A stretch of 64,000 nt of DNA from the NCBI RefSeq assembly GCF_000756715.1, contig NZ_CCSE01000001.1:1518001-1582000 (forward strand), written 5' to 3'. The first letter of the stretch is position 1. Every line of letters begins with the position of its first letter. The notes beneath the pieces were generated by a model. That model made no database searches and had not been told where the DNA came from. It worked only from the letters and a program-made list of their open reading frames with translations. Positions 16,304-25,212 of this stretch are shown one piece after another. Origin of the DNA: Jeotgalicoccus saudimassiliensis. Lineage in GTDB: Bacteria > Bacillota > Bacilli > Staphylococcales > Salinicoccaceae. A program made the position numbers and the translations under genes.

Positions 16304-17488
16304 ATGAAAAAGCACTATAAACTAGTTATTCTCGGCGGAGGTGCAGGCGGGATTTCGACAGCCAGCCGTGTACTGTCAAAAAAGAAGGATTTAAAAGATG
16401 ACGTCTTAATTATAGAGCCTGGTGACTATCATTATTTCCAGCCCGCATGGCCGTTAGTTGGAAGCGGTGTGGAAAAACTGCGGTCCACAAAGAAACCTAC
16501 TGAAAAAGTAATCCCGAAAGGCGCCCGCTGGCTGCAGGCCTCTGTTAAAAATGCAGACCCGGTTAAAAGGGAAATTACAGCTGACAGCACTGTTATCAGC
16601 TACGAGTATTTAATCGTCGCGCTCGGTATTGAATTAAACTACGATGCCATCAAAGGGGCGAAAGAGTTTATCGGCAAAAACAGTGTCTGTACAAACTATC
16701 TGTATGACTTTGTTGAATACACTTATGAATCACTGAAAAACACCAAGACCGGAAATATACTGGTGACAAAGCCAAAATCTAAAATTAAGGGCGGTGTATC
16801 TGCTGAGAACTCGCTGTTTACGATGGATGATTTCGTAAAACAGCATGACCGCCATGTTGATATTATATTCCGGAGCGGCCGGGATGAAATATTTGAAGTG
16901 AAGAAATATAACGACAGTCTGATCAGCCAGATGGAAGAAAAACATATCGATTATATGCTGAATGAGGAACTTGTTGAAGTCAACGGTGATGAAAAAATTG
17001 CCGTCTTTAAAAATACAGTGAACGGTGATATTCATACCGTACCTTTTGAAATGATTGTAATCACACCGCCGATGCACGGCCCAAGAGTACTGGAAAATTC
17101 AGGACTGCTCGACGACGAAGGCTGGGTCGACGTTGATAAGCATACGATGATGCACAAAAAGTATACGACGGTATTTTCACTTGGAGACGCATCAAGCCTG
17201 CCGACAGTAAAAATGGGAGCAGCCGTAAGACAGCAGCTGCCCGTACTCGTTGATAATCTGATTGAACGTATGAACGATAAAGAACCGTCCCATAAATACG
17301 ACGGCAAGACTGCATGCCCGATTGCTACTGAATACGGTGAGCTGATACTCGCTGAGTTCGGCTATGACAGAATCCCGTCAGAAACGACATTCCTCAATCA
17401 GGCAGATGATAAGAAGATATTTTATCAGTTTAAAAAGAATATGCTGCCGATTATGTACTGGCATGCCATGCTGAAAGGGAAAGGTTAG
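16304..17488 (+). CDS. sulfide:quinone oxidoreductase-like flavoprotein
   Basis: This 394-residue FAD protein has GGGAGG at 11-16 and the SQR-type DYHYFQPAWPLVGSG at about 41-55, VALGIELNYD and SLGDASSLPTVKMGAAVR. SQR oxidises sulfide at the membrane face and feeds electrons to quinone. Only two cysteines are present (129 and 338). The usual third one in KCAGAP is replaced (PKSKIKGG). This fits two-cysteine SQR types, but another disulfide or persulfide reductase cannot be excluded. It is monocistronic with a 5' hairpin over the ribosome site and a terminator at 17498-17530. Confidence 0.8.
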   Translation: MKKHYKLVILGGGAGGISTASRVLSKKKDLKDDVLIIEPGDYHYFQPAWPLVGSGVEKLRSTKKPTEKVIPKGARWLQASVKNADPVKREITADSTVISYEYLIVALGIELNYDAIKGAKEFIGKNSVCTNYLYDFVEYTYESLKNTKTGNILVTKPKSKIKGGVSAENSLFTMDDFVKQHDRHVDIIFRSGRDEIFEVKKYNDSLISQMEEKHIDYMLNEELVEVNGDEKIAVFKNTVNGDIHTVPFEMIVITPPMHGPRVLENSGLLDDEGWVDVDKHTMMHKKYTTVFSLGDASSLPTVKMGAAVRQQLPVLVDNLIERMNDKEPSHKYDGKTACPIATEYGELILAEFGYDRIPSETTFLNQADDKKIFYQFKKNMLPIMYWHAMLKGKG

Positions 17489-17497
17489 ATTTATGAA

Positions 17498-17530
17498 AAA
17501 CGACGTTACCGGATAACCGGAAACGTCGTT
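17498..17530. terminator. bidirectional terminator
   Basis: AACGACGTT.CCGG pairs with CCGG.AACGTCGTT around ATAA. It lies between the convergent SQR gene and the peptide-binding lipoprotein gene, with A/T runs on both sides. Confidence 0.8.
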
Positions 17531-17534
17531 TGGT

Positions 17535-19202
17535 TTATTTAAAAGTAAGATTCTCCAATCTGATATAGCCTGCTGCATCGAGTTCAACACCATCAATCTG
17601 TACAGTGTTATATGCAAGACTCATATTCGTATGAACCAGTGGTGCATACGGTACATCTTCACGAAGCATATTATGAATATTTGTATACTCAGCCAATCTT
17701 TCATCATCCTCTGTCGCACTTCTTGCTGTCTCAAGTACTGTATCCACTTCATCATTTGTATAGAATGCCCGATTACCTCCGAAACCTCTGTTAGTACTCA
17801 GTGTCAGCGCAGAAATCAGGTAGTCCGCATCACCCGTTGAAGCAGTAAAACTCAGCAGGAACATGTCATGCTGTCCCTGTCCTAAACGTTCCATAAATGT
17901 AGCCATTTCAAATTGTTCAATCGTTATATTAATATTCAGTGCTTTCAGCTGTTCCTGAATATATACCGCCGAATCAATCAGATCCTGACTGTCATTTACC
18001 CAAATCGTCGCATCAAAACCGTCTGAGTGATTCGATTCTGCAAGTGCCGCTTCAGCTTTTTCCATATCCTGTCCGACTTCAGGCAGTTCCGCATCATGAC
18101 CAAATACCTGTGCAGATATCATACTGTTTGGAATTGACGCCTGTCCATTGTAAATACCTTCTTTTAACTCTTCTCTGTCGATAGCAAAATCAATCGCCTG
18201 ACGGACTTTAACATCATTGAAAGGTTCTTGTTCTGTATTAAAACCGAGATAGTTTGTTCTGAGAGACTCTGATTCAACAAACTCTGTACTGTCGCTGCTG
18301 TTCACTCTGTCCATCATTGCCATATCGACAGGTGTTGTTATATTCACACCGCCGGATTCAAGTTCAGCCATCATCGACCCAGATTCCGGAATAATCACAA
18401 ACGTGAGATTATCGATATTACTTTCACCTTTATAATCTTCAAAACGTTCGAACTCTATGTTCTGACCGGGTGCTCTCGCTTTAAATTTAACGTAGTTTGT
18501 ACCATCCGGATGCTCTGATAAATAAGCACTTGTATGCTCAGCGATTTGTTCCGAAACCTCTGTAAATGGTTCACCGCCGGCATCTCTTAACTCATAATAA
18601 TCTTCCACAGTCAAATCAAGACCCGCCTGCTCAATTGCATTCTGGTAATCTGCATCAATACTTTCCTTACTCATAATGCTTGCTGCTGTATGCGCCAGAT
18701 TATCAGGCAGCGGGGCGAATGGATAAGCAGTTGTGATATTCAATTCATAATCACCGACTACCTCAATATCTTCAATCATTTCGAAAAGGAAGACGGTAGG
18801 GGCACTGATGCTCGGATCCTGCACGCGTTCAAGCGAAGCTTTCACATCATCCGCTGTAAACTCAGAACCATTATGGAAGGTTACACCTTCAGCCAGCTTA
18901 AAGTTCCATGTCGTTTCATCCACCTGATTCCATTCAGTCGCCAGTCCCGGTTTATGAGACATATCAATTTCACGTGCAACAAGCGTCTGATACAGATGTC
19001 TTCTGATTTGAATTGCATTCACATCATTCGTTCCGTGTGGATCAACAGTTGATAAATCCTGATCAAAACCGACCACAACATCACCGGTTTTGGTACTTTC
19101 AGCACTCTCATTTTCAGTGGTCTCAACAGCCTCATCATTCGAGCAGGCTGCAGCCACTAACAGGAGAATTATCATCAATAACAAACAATACTTTCTACGC
19201 AT
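17535..19202 (-). CDS. peptide/nickel-type ABC substrate-binding lipoprotein
   Basis: This 555-residue family-5 solute-binding protein has a lipobox VAAAC with acylated Cys20 and a Glu/Thr-rich linker. The domain begins VGFDQDLSTVDPHGTNDVNA and contains WNFKLAEGVTFHNGSEFTADDV, a family-5 hallmark. It should capture peptides or another solute at the cell surface for an Opp/Dpp-type importer. No permease or ATPase genes are nearby, so it is an orphan that must work with a transporter elsewhere. It is monocistronic, with a GGGGG-rich ribosome site before the ATG. Confidence 0.88.
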   Translation of the reverse strand: MRRKYCLLLMIILLLVAAACSNDEAVETTENESAESTKTGDVVVGFDQDLSTVDPHGTNDVNAIQIRRHLYQTLVAREIDMSHKPGLATEWNQVDETTWNFKLAEGVTFHNGSEFTADDVKASLERVQDPSISAPTVFLFEMIEDIEVVGDYELNITTAYPFAPLPDNLAHTAASIMSKESIDADYQNAIEQAGLDLTVEDYYELRDAGGEPFTEVSEQIAEHTSAYLSEHPDGTNYVKFKARAPGQNIEFERFEDYKGESNIDNLTFVIIPESGSMMAELESGGVNITTPVDMAMMDRVNSSDSTEFVESESLRTNYLGFNTEQEPFNDVKVRQAIDFAIDREELKEGIYNGQASIPNSMISAQVFGHDAELPEVGQDMEKAEAALAESNHSDGFDATIWVNDSQDLIDSAVYIQEQLKALNINITIEQFEMATFMERLGQGQHDMFLLSFTASTGDADYLISALTLSTNRGFGGNRAFYTNDEVDTVLETARSATEDDERLAEYTNIHNMLREDVPYAPLVHTNMSLAYNTVQIDGVELDAAGYIRLENLTFK

Positions 19203-19366
19203 AGCAGTACCCCCAAAAATTGTTTTATTTATATCCTTTTTAAATAGTAAGAATATTTAAAATTATATAATGAAATAATAATAATAGCTATTTTTATTTT
19301 AGAAGCCGGGCGGCACTGCTGTGACAATAAGGTTGCTTCAATGTCTAACGTCTCCCAAATTCAAAA

Positions 19367-19394
19367 AAGCCGGGACTTGAATCAGTCCCGGCTT
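19367..19394 (-). terminator. terminator of mqo
   Basis: Perfect 11-bp stem AAGCCGGGACT/AGTCCCGGCTT. The run of six A before it on the plus strand gives the T-run for the minus-strand mqo transcript. Confidence 0.85.
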
Positions 19395-19398
19395 CTCT

Positions 19399-20880
19399 TT
19401 ATTTCAATTCCAGTTCTTTTGCCGTCATTTCTCTGATCTCATACAGCAGTTTACTGTTCTCGATTAATGACTGCCCGTATGATGGAATCATTTCTTTCAA
19501 TTTTGTTTCCCACGTTTCCCGGTATTCCGGGAAGCTCTGCTTAAATACCTCGAGTGCCACTGATACCGATACTGATGCGCCCGGTGATTCTCCAAGCAGT
19601 GCGATTACAGTGTTATCTTCTGAACTGACCACTTCCGTTCCGAACTGAATGAATCCTTTTCCGTGTTCTTCACTATCTTTAATGACCTGAACACGTTTAC
19701 CTGCAATATGAATATCCCAGTCTTCATCTTTTGCATCCGGCACAAATTTTCTAAGCTCTGCCATTCTGTCTGATTTACGCATCATTACCTGCTGAATTGA
19801 ATATTTCACCAGCGGCATGTTTTTAATACCCGCAGATACGAGTGTCAGCATATTGTCCGGTTTAATCGATTTGAACATATCCATATTCGAACCGTATTTT
19901 AAAAACTTCGGTCCGATGGCAGCAAACGGCCCAAACAGCAGACTTTCTTGTCCCTGAATATAACGTCTGTCCAGATGCGGCACTGTCATCGGCGGTGTAC
20001 CATATGGTTCTTTGCCGTATACTTTTGCGTTATGTCTCCCGACAACTTCAGGATTGTTACATACCAGGAAGGCACCGCTGATTGGAAACCCTCCAAGGTG
20101 CTTACTTTCAGGTATCCCTGTTTTCTGCAGCAGCGGAATGGCATGTCCGCCGGCACCGATAAAAATATAGTCCGCTGCATGATATTCTATTTTGCTTTCC
20201 TTTATATTATGAACCTTAACTTCCCATTTGCCGTCTTCAAGCTGTCTGAAATCCTGTACTTCGTGACGGTAATGAATTGATGCATTTTTATGGCCATCAA
20301 TACTGCGCGCCATCTTACGTGTTAATTCACCGAAGTTCACATCTGTACCGTCGTCAATTTTACTTGCTGCAACAGATTCCTCCGAATTGCGTCCATTCAT
20401 CATTAATGGAATCCAGTTTTTGATTACACTGTTATCCTCTGTGTATTCCAAATCCTGAAACATCGGGTGGGGCGCCAGTGCTTCATAACGGCGTTTCAGA
20501 AAATCCACGTTACCTGCCCCCATCACAAAACTGATATGCGGCAGGGGACGGATAAATTCCTTCGGATTATTTATATGTTTGCTCTTAACAAGATAAGACC
20601 AGAACTGCTTCGAGATTTCAAACTGTTCATTGATTGTTTTGGCTTTCTCAATATCGATGGATCCGTCTTGTTGTTCAACAGTATAGTTCAGCTCACACAA
20701 TGCAGCATGACCTGTACCTGCGTTATTGGTTTCATGTGAACTTTCATTTCCGGATACATCCAGTCTTTCAAACATTTTAATATTCCAGCCGGGCTCCAGA
20801 TTTTTCAAAAATGTGCCCAGTGTTGTACTCATAATTCCCGCACCGATTAATATAATGCTTTTAGAAGAGTTATTATCCAT
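19399..20880 (-). CDS. mqo: malate:quinone oxidoreductase
   Basis: This 493-residue FAD protein has the N-terminal GAGIMSTTLGTFLK nucleotide motif, ESSHETNNAGTGHAALCELNYT and the late LLGESPGASVSVSVALEV, all characteristic of Mqo. It oxidises malate to oxaloacetate at the inner membrane face and reduces quinone, replacing or complementing NAD-malate dehydrogenase in the citric acid cycle. It is monocistronic. The upstream gap (33 nt to the universal stress gene) is short and holds no clear promoter, so read-through from that gene is possible. Confidence 0.95.
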   Translation of the reverse strand: MDNNSSKSIILIGAGIMSTTLGTFLKNLEPGWNIKMFERLDVSGNESSHETNNAGTGHAALCELNYTVEQQDGSIDIEKAKTINEQFEISKQFWSYLVKSKHINNPKEFIRPLPHISFVMGAGNVDFLKRRYEALAPHPMFQDLEYTEDNSVIKNWIPLMMNGRNSEESVAASKIDDGTDVNFGELTRKMARSIDGHKNASIHYRHEVQDFRQLEDGKWEVKVHNIKESKIEYHAADYIFIGAGGHAIPLLQKTGIPESKHLGGFPISGAFLVCNNPEVVGRHNAKVYGKEPYGTPPMTVPHLDRRYIQGQESLLFGPFAAIGPKFLKYGSNMDMFKSIKPDNMLTLVSAGIKNMPLVKYSIQQVMMRKSDRMAELRKFVPDAKDEDWDIHIAGKRVQVIKDSEEHGKGFIQFGTEVVSSEDNTVIALLGESPGASVSVSVALEVFKQSFPEYRETWETKLKEMIPSYGQSLIENSKLLYEIREMTAKELELK

Positions 20881-20912
20881 GTTTAGCCAGCTTTCTGTTT
20901 TTTTGAACTGAA

Positions 20913-21335
20913 TTATTTAATAATCATTACCGGTATGTTCGCGCGTTTTGCCACTTTATGCGTGACATGGCCCAGTACATGTTTAAGCGTTCTTTTCGAG
21001 CGCTTATTACTCATTACGACGAGCTCGTATTCATTGCTTTCGATTTCTTTTTTAAGTTCCGCGATTACACGTCCAGTTCCAAAATAAATTTTGTAGTTCA
21101 GACCATACTCATCGAGCTGTTCTGTGAAGAACTGCATATTTCCTACTCTTTCTTTTGCTATATCGTCAAAATGTTTCCCCTGATATTTCACGTTATCCGC
21201 CATTTCATTTTCTGTGATGACGTTAAAAATTGTTATCGTTGATTCTTTACTGCCGTTCGTCAGTTTTGCAAGTTGAGCAGGCACATTATCAAAAGAGTTC
21301 CCAAAATCAAACGGGACTAAAATACTTTTATACAT
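20913..21335 (-). CDS. universal stress protein, degenerate ATP motif
   Basis: This 140-residue UspA-fold protein begins MYKSILVPFDFGNSFDNVPA. The usual ATP-binding loop G-x2-G-x9-G-S/T is altered to SNKRSK....LGHVTHKVA, so ATP binding is doubtful. It is a close paralogue of the protein at 22673-23095, with the same length, the same GNSFDNVP and IVMSNKRSK-type segments, and the same LGHVTHK.AKR C-terminus. The two paralogues flank the ABC ATPase gene at 21528. USPs act in stress survival; this subtype is not characterised as far as I know. Confidence 0.85.
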   Translation of the reverse strand: MYKSILVPFDFGNSFDNVPAQLAKLTNGSKESTITIFNVITENEMADNVKYQGKHFDDIAKERVGNMQFFTEQLDEYGLNYKIYFGTGRVIAELKKEIESNEYELVVMSNKRSKRTLKHVLGHVTHKVAKRANIPVMIIK

Positions 21336-21527
21336 ACTAAAGCACTTCCTTTCATTTCCATTAATCTATTAATTTAATTTTAAATCTTATCACGATACTT
21401 TTGCAATTCAATACCCTTTTTCCGGTAAAATTGTTTACGGCGTATGGAATACTGCTGTAATTACCCCGCGCACTGTTATAATTGTAATGTAAATATTTTA
21501 TACGGAACATATTTAAGGAGAAATTTT

Positions 21528-22631
21528 ATGGCCCGGTTACATTTTAAAAATATTAAAAAACAATATAATCATTCAGATTCTAATGCTGTAAAAGATTTCA
21601 GTCTGGATATAAAAGAAGGCGAGTTCATCGTTTTTGTCGGACCGTCAGGGTGTGGTAAATCTACTATCCTCCGCATGATAGCCGGTCTTGAAGACATTAC
21701 AGACGGTGAATTTTATATCGGTGATACACTGATGAACAGCATCCCTCCAAAAAAACGCGATATTGCGATGGTTTTTCAGAATTATGCCCTGTATCCGCAT
21801 ATGACTGTATTCGATAATATCGCTTTCGGACTGAAAATGCACAAAGTATCAAAGCATGACATAAAGATAAAAGTCGGGCGGGCTGCAGCAATTCTCGGAT
21901 TGACTGACTATCTCCACAGGAAACCGAAAGCACTGTCCGGCGGACAGAGGCAGCGTGTCGCACTCGGCCGTGCAATCGTCAGAGAAGCCAATGTCTTTCT
22001 AATGGACGAACCGTTGTCGAATCTCGACGCTAAATTACGTGTACAGATGAGAGCTGAAATTATGCAGCTTCATCAGCGCCTGAAAACGACAACTATATAC
22101 GTCACACACGATCAGACTGAAGCAATGACGATGGCATCGAGAATTGTCATTATGAATAACGGTGAAATAATGCAGGTCGGCACACCGGAAGCGGTCTATA
22201 AAACACCGGCCAATCTGTTTACCGCCCAATTTATCGGTTCACCAGCGATGAATATCATAGACTGCAACTTCGATGGAATACACCTGACTGCCGGAAGCAT
22301 AACAATCACTCCGACTGATGCAGCCAGTCACATGCTGAATACGCTCGGGTATAAAGGGAAGCCTGTTAAACTCGGCATCCGTCCGGAAAATGTTATGTTA
22401 TATGACGAAGACAAACATGCCGATGGTACTCCGTTTAAAGCAACAGTCAGAATTTCTGAAATGCCTGGTTCAGAAGTGATTATTTATGCGGAACTTGAAG
22501 GTCAGTCAGTGACAGTGAAAGACGGTCCTGAAAATCAAAGCGAACCGGGCGATACCATTACCGCTGCATTTGATATGAGCAAAGCACATTTATTTAATGC
22601 AGAAACCGGGGAAAGAATTACTGATAAATGA
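21528..22631 (+). CDS. carbohydrate-type ABC transporter ATPase (MsmK/UgpC-like)
   Basis: This 367-residue ABC ATPase has Walker A GPSGCGKST, Q-loop FQNYALYPHMTV, signature LSGGQRQRVALGRA, Walker B VFLMDEPLSNLDAKLR and a C-terminal TOBE region (LGIRPENVML). This is the MsmK/UgpC/MalK group, in which one ATPase can energise several sugar importers. No permease or binding protein is nearby, which fits a shared orphan ATPase. I start it at the ATG at 21528 after AAGGAGAAAT; the frame is open from 21444 but without a ribosome site. Confidence 0.88.
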   Translation: MARLHFKNIKKQYNHSDSNAVKDFSLDIKEGEFIVFVGPSGCGKSTILRMIAGLEDITDGEFYIGDTLMNSIPPKKRDIAMVFQNYALYPHMTVFDNIAFGLKMHKVSKHDIKIKVGRAAAILGLTDYLHRKPKALSGGQRQRVALGRAIVREANVFLMDEPLSNLDAKLRVQMRAEIMQLHQRLKTTTIYVTHDQTEAMTMASRIVIMNNGEIMQVGTPEAVYKTPANLFTAQFIGSPAMNIIDCNFDGIHLTAGSITITPTDAASHMLNTLGYKGKPVKLGIRPENVMLYDEDKHADGTPFKATVRISEMPGSEVIIYAELEGQSVTVKDGPENQSEPGDTITAAFDMSKAHLFNAETGERITDK

Positions 22632-22634
22632 AAG

Positions 22635-22668
22635 ATGCCTGCTGACAACATGAGTGAGCAGGCATTTA
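22635..22668. terminator. bidirectional terminator
   Basis: ATGCCTGCT pairs with AGCAGGCAT around a 13-nt loop. It lies between the convergent ABC ATPase and the second universal stress gene. Confidence 0.75.
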
Positions 22669-22672
22669 TATT

Positions 22673-23095
22673 TTATTTAATAATCATTACAGGCGTGTTT
22701 ACACGCTTCGCAATTTTATGGGTAACGTGGCCAAGTACATGTTTAATATCCATTTTAGACCGTTTATTGCTCATCACAATAATTTCATAATCGTTATTCT
22801 CAATTTCCTTCATAAGCTTGTTAATTACACGACCGGTTTCAAATCGTACTTCGTAATCCAGATTACGTTTCTCCAGTTCATCTGTAAAAGGCTTAAGTTC
22901 ATTTACTTTATCCGCCTGTATCTCATTGAAACGTTTACCGTTGAACTTCACATCACCCGACATTTCCTGTTCAGTAATAACGTTAAATATAGTGATCATG
23001 GCGCCCTCTGTGTCTTCCGTCAGCTTGGTGAGCTGATCGGGTACATTATCGAAAGAGTTCCCGAAATCATACGGCAGTAATATTTTTTTATACAT
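22673..23095 (-). CDS. universal stress protein, paralogue of the 20913-21335 protein
   Basis: This 140-residue USP begins MYKKILLPYDFGNSFDNVPD and shares most motifs with the copy at 20913-21335, including the altered ATP loop (SNKRSKMDIKHVLGHVTHK). I start it at the ATG at 23095 after AAAGGATGTG. A longer frame from 23128 lacks a ribosome site and is absent from the paralogue. The two copies look like a local duplication interrupted by, or enclosing, the ABC ATPase gene. The function is unproven. Confidence 0.85.
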   Translation of the reverse strand: MYKKILLPYDFGNSFDNVPDQLTKLTEDTEGAMITIFNVITEQEMSGDVKFNGKRFNEIQADKVNELKPFTDELEKRNLDYEVRFETGRVINKLMKEIENNDYEIIVMSNKRSKMDIKHVLGHVTHKIAKRVNTPVMIIK

Positions 23096-23270
23096 ACTTA
23101 CACATCCTTTTATATTTTCGTACTTCATATAAAGTTAATGCTCTATTTATTAGTCTTCCCTGTCGTAAAAAGTTTACACATTTTATCTGATGCAGCTGCA
23201 CGTTGAAATAGAAATATAGTTATATACAGTTCCGTTATAATATTCGTTCCTATATTGTCACTTTTAAAAT

Positions 23271-23287
23271 GTAACGCCGGGCGTTAC
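23271..23287. promoter_or_regulatory. candidate operator palindrome 1 of the BCCT gene
   Basis: GTAACGC-CGG-GCGTTAC has perfect 7-bp arms with a 3-nt spacer, about 120 bp before the candidate -35 box of the BCCT gene. Confidence 0.6.
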
Positions 23288-23335
23288 TTCACAAACCTCG
23301 TTAAAACAACGTTATATCCTCCGCATTCACACATA

Positions 23336-23352
23336 GTAACGCTATGCGTTAC
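23336..23352. promoter_or_regulatory. candidate operator palindrome 2 of the BCCT gene
   Basis: GTAACGC-TAT-GCGTTAC has the same 7-bp arms as the copy 65 bp upstream, a centre spacing of about 6 helical turns. Its core also matches the palindrome before the EamA gene. Confidence 0.6.
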
Positions 23353-23382
23353 ATATAATCATTAATTCCACAAAAGCCAAAT

Positions 23383-23410
23383 TGCACTTGAAGTGTAAGT
23401 TTGTTATTAT
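23383..23410 (+). promoter_or_regulatory. candidate sigma-A promoter of the BCCT gene
   Basis: TTGCAC at 23383-23388, a 16-nt spacer and TATTAT at 23405-23410. A small palindrome CACTT-G-AAGTG overlaps the -35 box. Confidence 0.5.
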
Positions 23411-23489
23411 CAATAGGTTATTTATTTAGAAGTTATCGAAATTTAGGGTATGCAGATAATACTCTATTAAACTATAAGGAGCATTATTA

Positions 23490-25103
23490 ATGAAGGATCC
23501 TTCAAACCCAGGTAATAAAAAATTGTCGAAAGTATTTATTTATTCGGTTTTAATCGTCGGACTGCTTGTCGTTATCGGAGCTGTTAATCCCGAGCGTTTT
23601 GGAGCCGTTGCAGGTGCGATATCAAACTGGGTCAGTAACTATTTCGGCTGGTATTACATGATTATTACTTCAGCCACTTTATTCTTTTGTATATTTCTCA
23701 TTTTCAGCCCCATCGGGAAATTAAAACTCGGTAAGCCTCATCACGAGCCTGAGTTCAGTACACGGTCATGGCTGACAATGCTGTTCAGCGCAGGGATGGG
23801 TATCGGGGTTGTGTTTTACAGCACTTCCGAACCAATTGCACACTTCTTTATGCCCGCCACTGCAGAACCCGAGTCACAGGAAGCAATGCTCGAAGCTATT
23901 CGTGCAACAATTTTCCACTGGGGTGCCCACGCATGGGGGATGTACGGTGCAGTTGCTTTAGCGCTTGCCTATTTCCAATTCAGAAAAGGTGAATCCGGAT
24001 TACTGTCAAAAACATTACGTCCCATTTTAGGTGATAAAGTTGACGGTCCAATCGGTATCCTCATCGATGTGTTAACTGTATTTGCGACAGTCATCGGCGT
24101 CGCTGTATCTCTCGGTGTCGGTACAACACAAATTAACGGCGGTCTCAATTATCTTTTCGGAGTCCCTATCAACCTGACAGCCCAGGGACTGATTATTGGA
24201 GCAGTAACGATTCTGTTTCTTGCCAGTGCATGGAGCGGCTTAAGTAAGGGCATTAAATATTTAAGCAATCTTAATATGATTATCGCATCAATTTTACTGC
24301 TGGTTGTACTGTTTCTCGGTCCGACAATGCTCATATTAAATATGCTTCCTACTGCTGCCGGTGAGTACATCAATACATTTGTAGCAAGAACACTGGATGC
24401 GGCCCCGTTAAGCAGTAGTAAAAACAGCTGGCTGCAGTCGTGGACGATTTACTACTGGGCATGGTGGCTCAGCTGGAGTCCTTTTGTCGGCATTTTCATT
24501 GCGCGAGTTTCAAAAGGCCGTACAGTGCGTGAGTTCGTACTGGCACTGCTTACTGTGCCGACAACTATCGGTATAATATGGTTTACCGTCTTCGGTGTTA
24601 CCGGTATAGAAATTGCAAGTTCTGTTTCAGAAGTCATTGGCCACGGTCCCGAAACACAGCTGTTCGCTATATTTAATGAATTGCCGCTCAGCGTACCGCT
24701 GTCAATTCTGGCAATTATACTCGTATCCTCATTCTTTATCACATCAGCCGACTCAGCTACTTTCGTACTCGGTATGCAGACATCATATGGATCACTCCGT
24801 CCCCGGTCGAGTATTAAAATCGTATGGGGCATCAGCTTATCGGCAATTGCTTATGTTCTGCTGCTGTCAGGCGGTGAAACCGGACTTGAGGCGCTTCAGT
24901 CGGCCGCAATTATCGCAGCACTGCCATTCAGCTTTGTCATTATTATGATGATGATTTCATTTTATAAAGATGCCAACGAAGAAAGAAAATATCTCGGTCT
25001 GACTATTACTCCGAATTCAAAACGTATGCAGGAGTATCTTAAAAAAGAAGAACGTGAATATCAGGAACAAAAAAATGCAGGTGTCGACGAAAGAGACCTG
25101 TAA
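23490..25103 (+). CDS. BCCT-family glycine betaine/choline/carnitine transporter
   Basis: This 537-residue protein has twelve predicted helices. It carries the BCCT signature around WTIYYWAWWLSWSPFVGIF with the aromatic box and RxSxGRTxREF, plus ITSADSATFVLGM. BCCT carriers import betaine-type osmolytes with sodium. The basic/acidic C-terminal tail (KKEEREYQEQKN) resembles the osmosensing tails of OpuD/BetP. It is monocistronic, with a TAAGGAGC ribosome site. Two palindromic candidate operators lie upstream, and the terminator is at 25108-25148. Confidence 0.92.
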   Translation: MKDPSNPGNKKLSKVFIYSVLIVGLLVVIGAVNPERFGAVAGAISNWVSNYFGWYYMIITSATLFFCIFLIFSPIGKLKLGKPHHEPEFSTRSWLTMLFSAGMGIGVVFYSTSEPIAHFFMPATAEPESQEAMLEAIRATIFHWGAHAWGMYGAVALALAYFQFRKGESGLLSKTLRPILGDKVDGPIGILIDVLTVFATVIGVAVSLGVGTTQINGGLNYLFGVPINLTAQGLIIGAVTILFLASAWSGLSKGIKYLSNLNMIIASILLLVVLFLGPTMLILNMLPTAAGEYINTFVARTLDAAPLSSSKNSWLQSWTIYYWAWWLSWSPFVGIFIARVSKGRTVREFVLALLTVPTTIGIIWFTVFGVTGIEIASSVSEVIGHGPETQLFAIFNELPLSVPLSILAIILVSSFFITSADSATFVLGMQTSYGSLRPRSSIKIVWGISLSAIAYVLLLSGGETGLEALQSAAIIAALPFSFVIIMMMISFYKDANEERKYLGLTITPNSKRMQEYLKKEEREYQEQKNAGVDERDL

Positions 25104-25107
25104 CGAT

Positions 25108-25148
25108 AAATCTCCCGTAAAAATTCAGCTTTTACGGGGGATTTTTTT
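25108..25148 (+). terminator. terminator of the BCCT gene
   Basis: AAATCTCCCGTAAAA pairs with TTTTACGGGGGATTT, followed by seven T. Confidence 0.88.
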
Positions 25149-25212
25149 AAATTAAAGTGTAATTTTTTTTGATATACTATATAGACACTAAAACAGAAAC
25201 GTGGAGATACAG

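Larger units (their letters stand above)
23096..23489. other. 394-bp regulatory gap before the BCCT transporter
   Basis: It contains the promoter of the universal stress gene on the minus strand, two palindromes (23271-23287, 23336-23352), a smaller repeat CGTT-N5-AACG at about 23299-23311, and a candidate promoter for the BCCT gene. No open frame of note is present. Confidence 0.6.

Noticed and set aside
19310-19360. GC-rich segment upstream of the peptide-binding gene with GAAGC/GCTTC ends, considered as a riboswitch.
   Set aside because: Only a 5-bp closing stem and a small inner hairpin are present, and no known riboswitch consensus fits.
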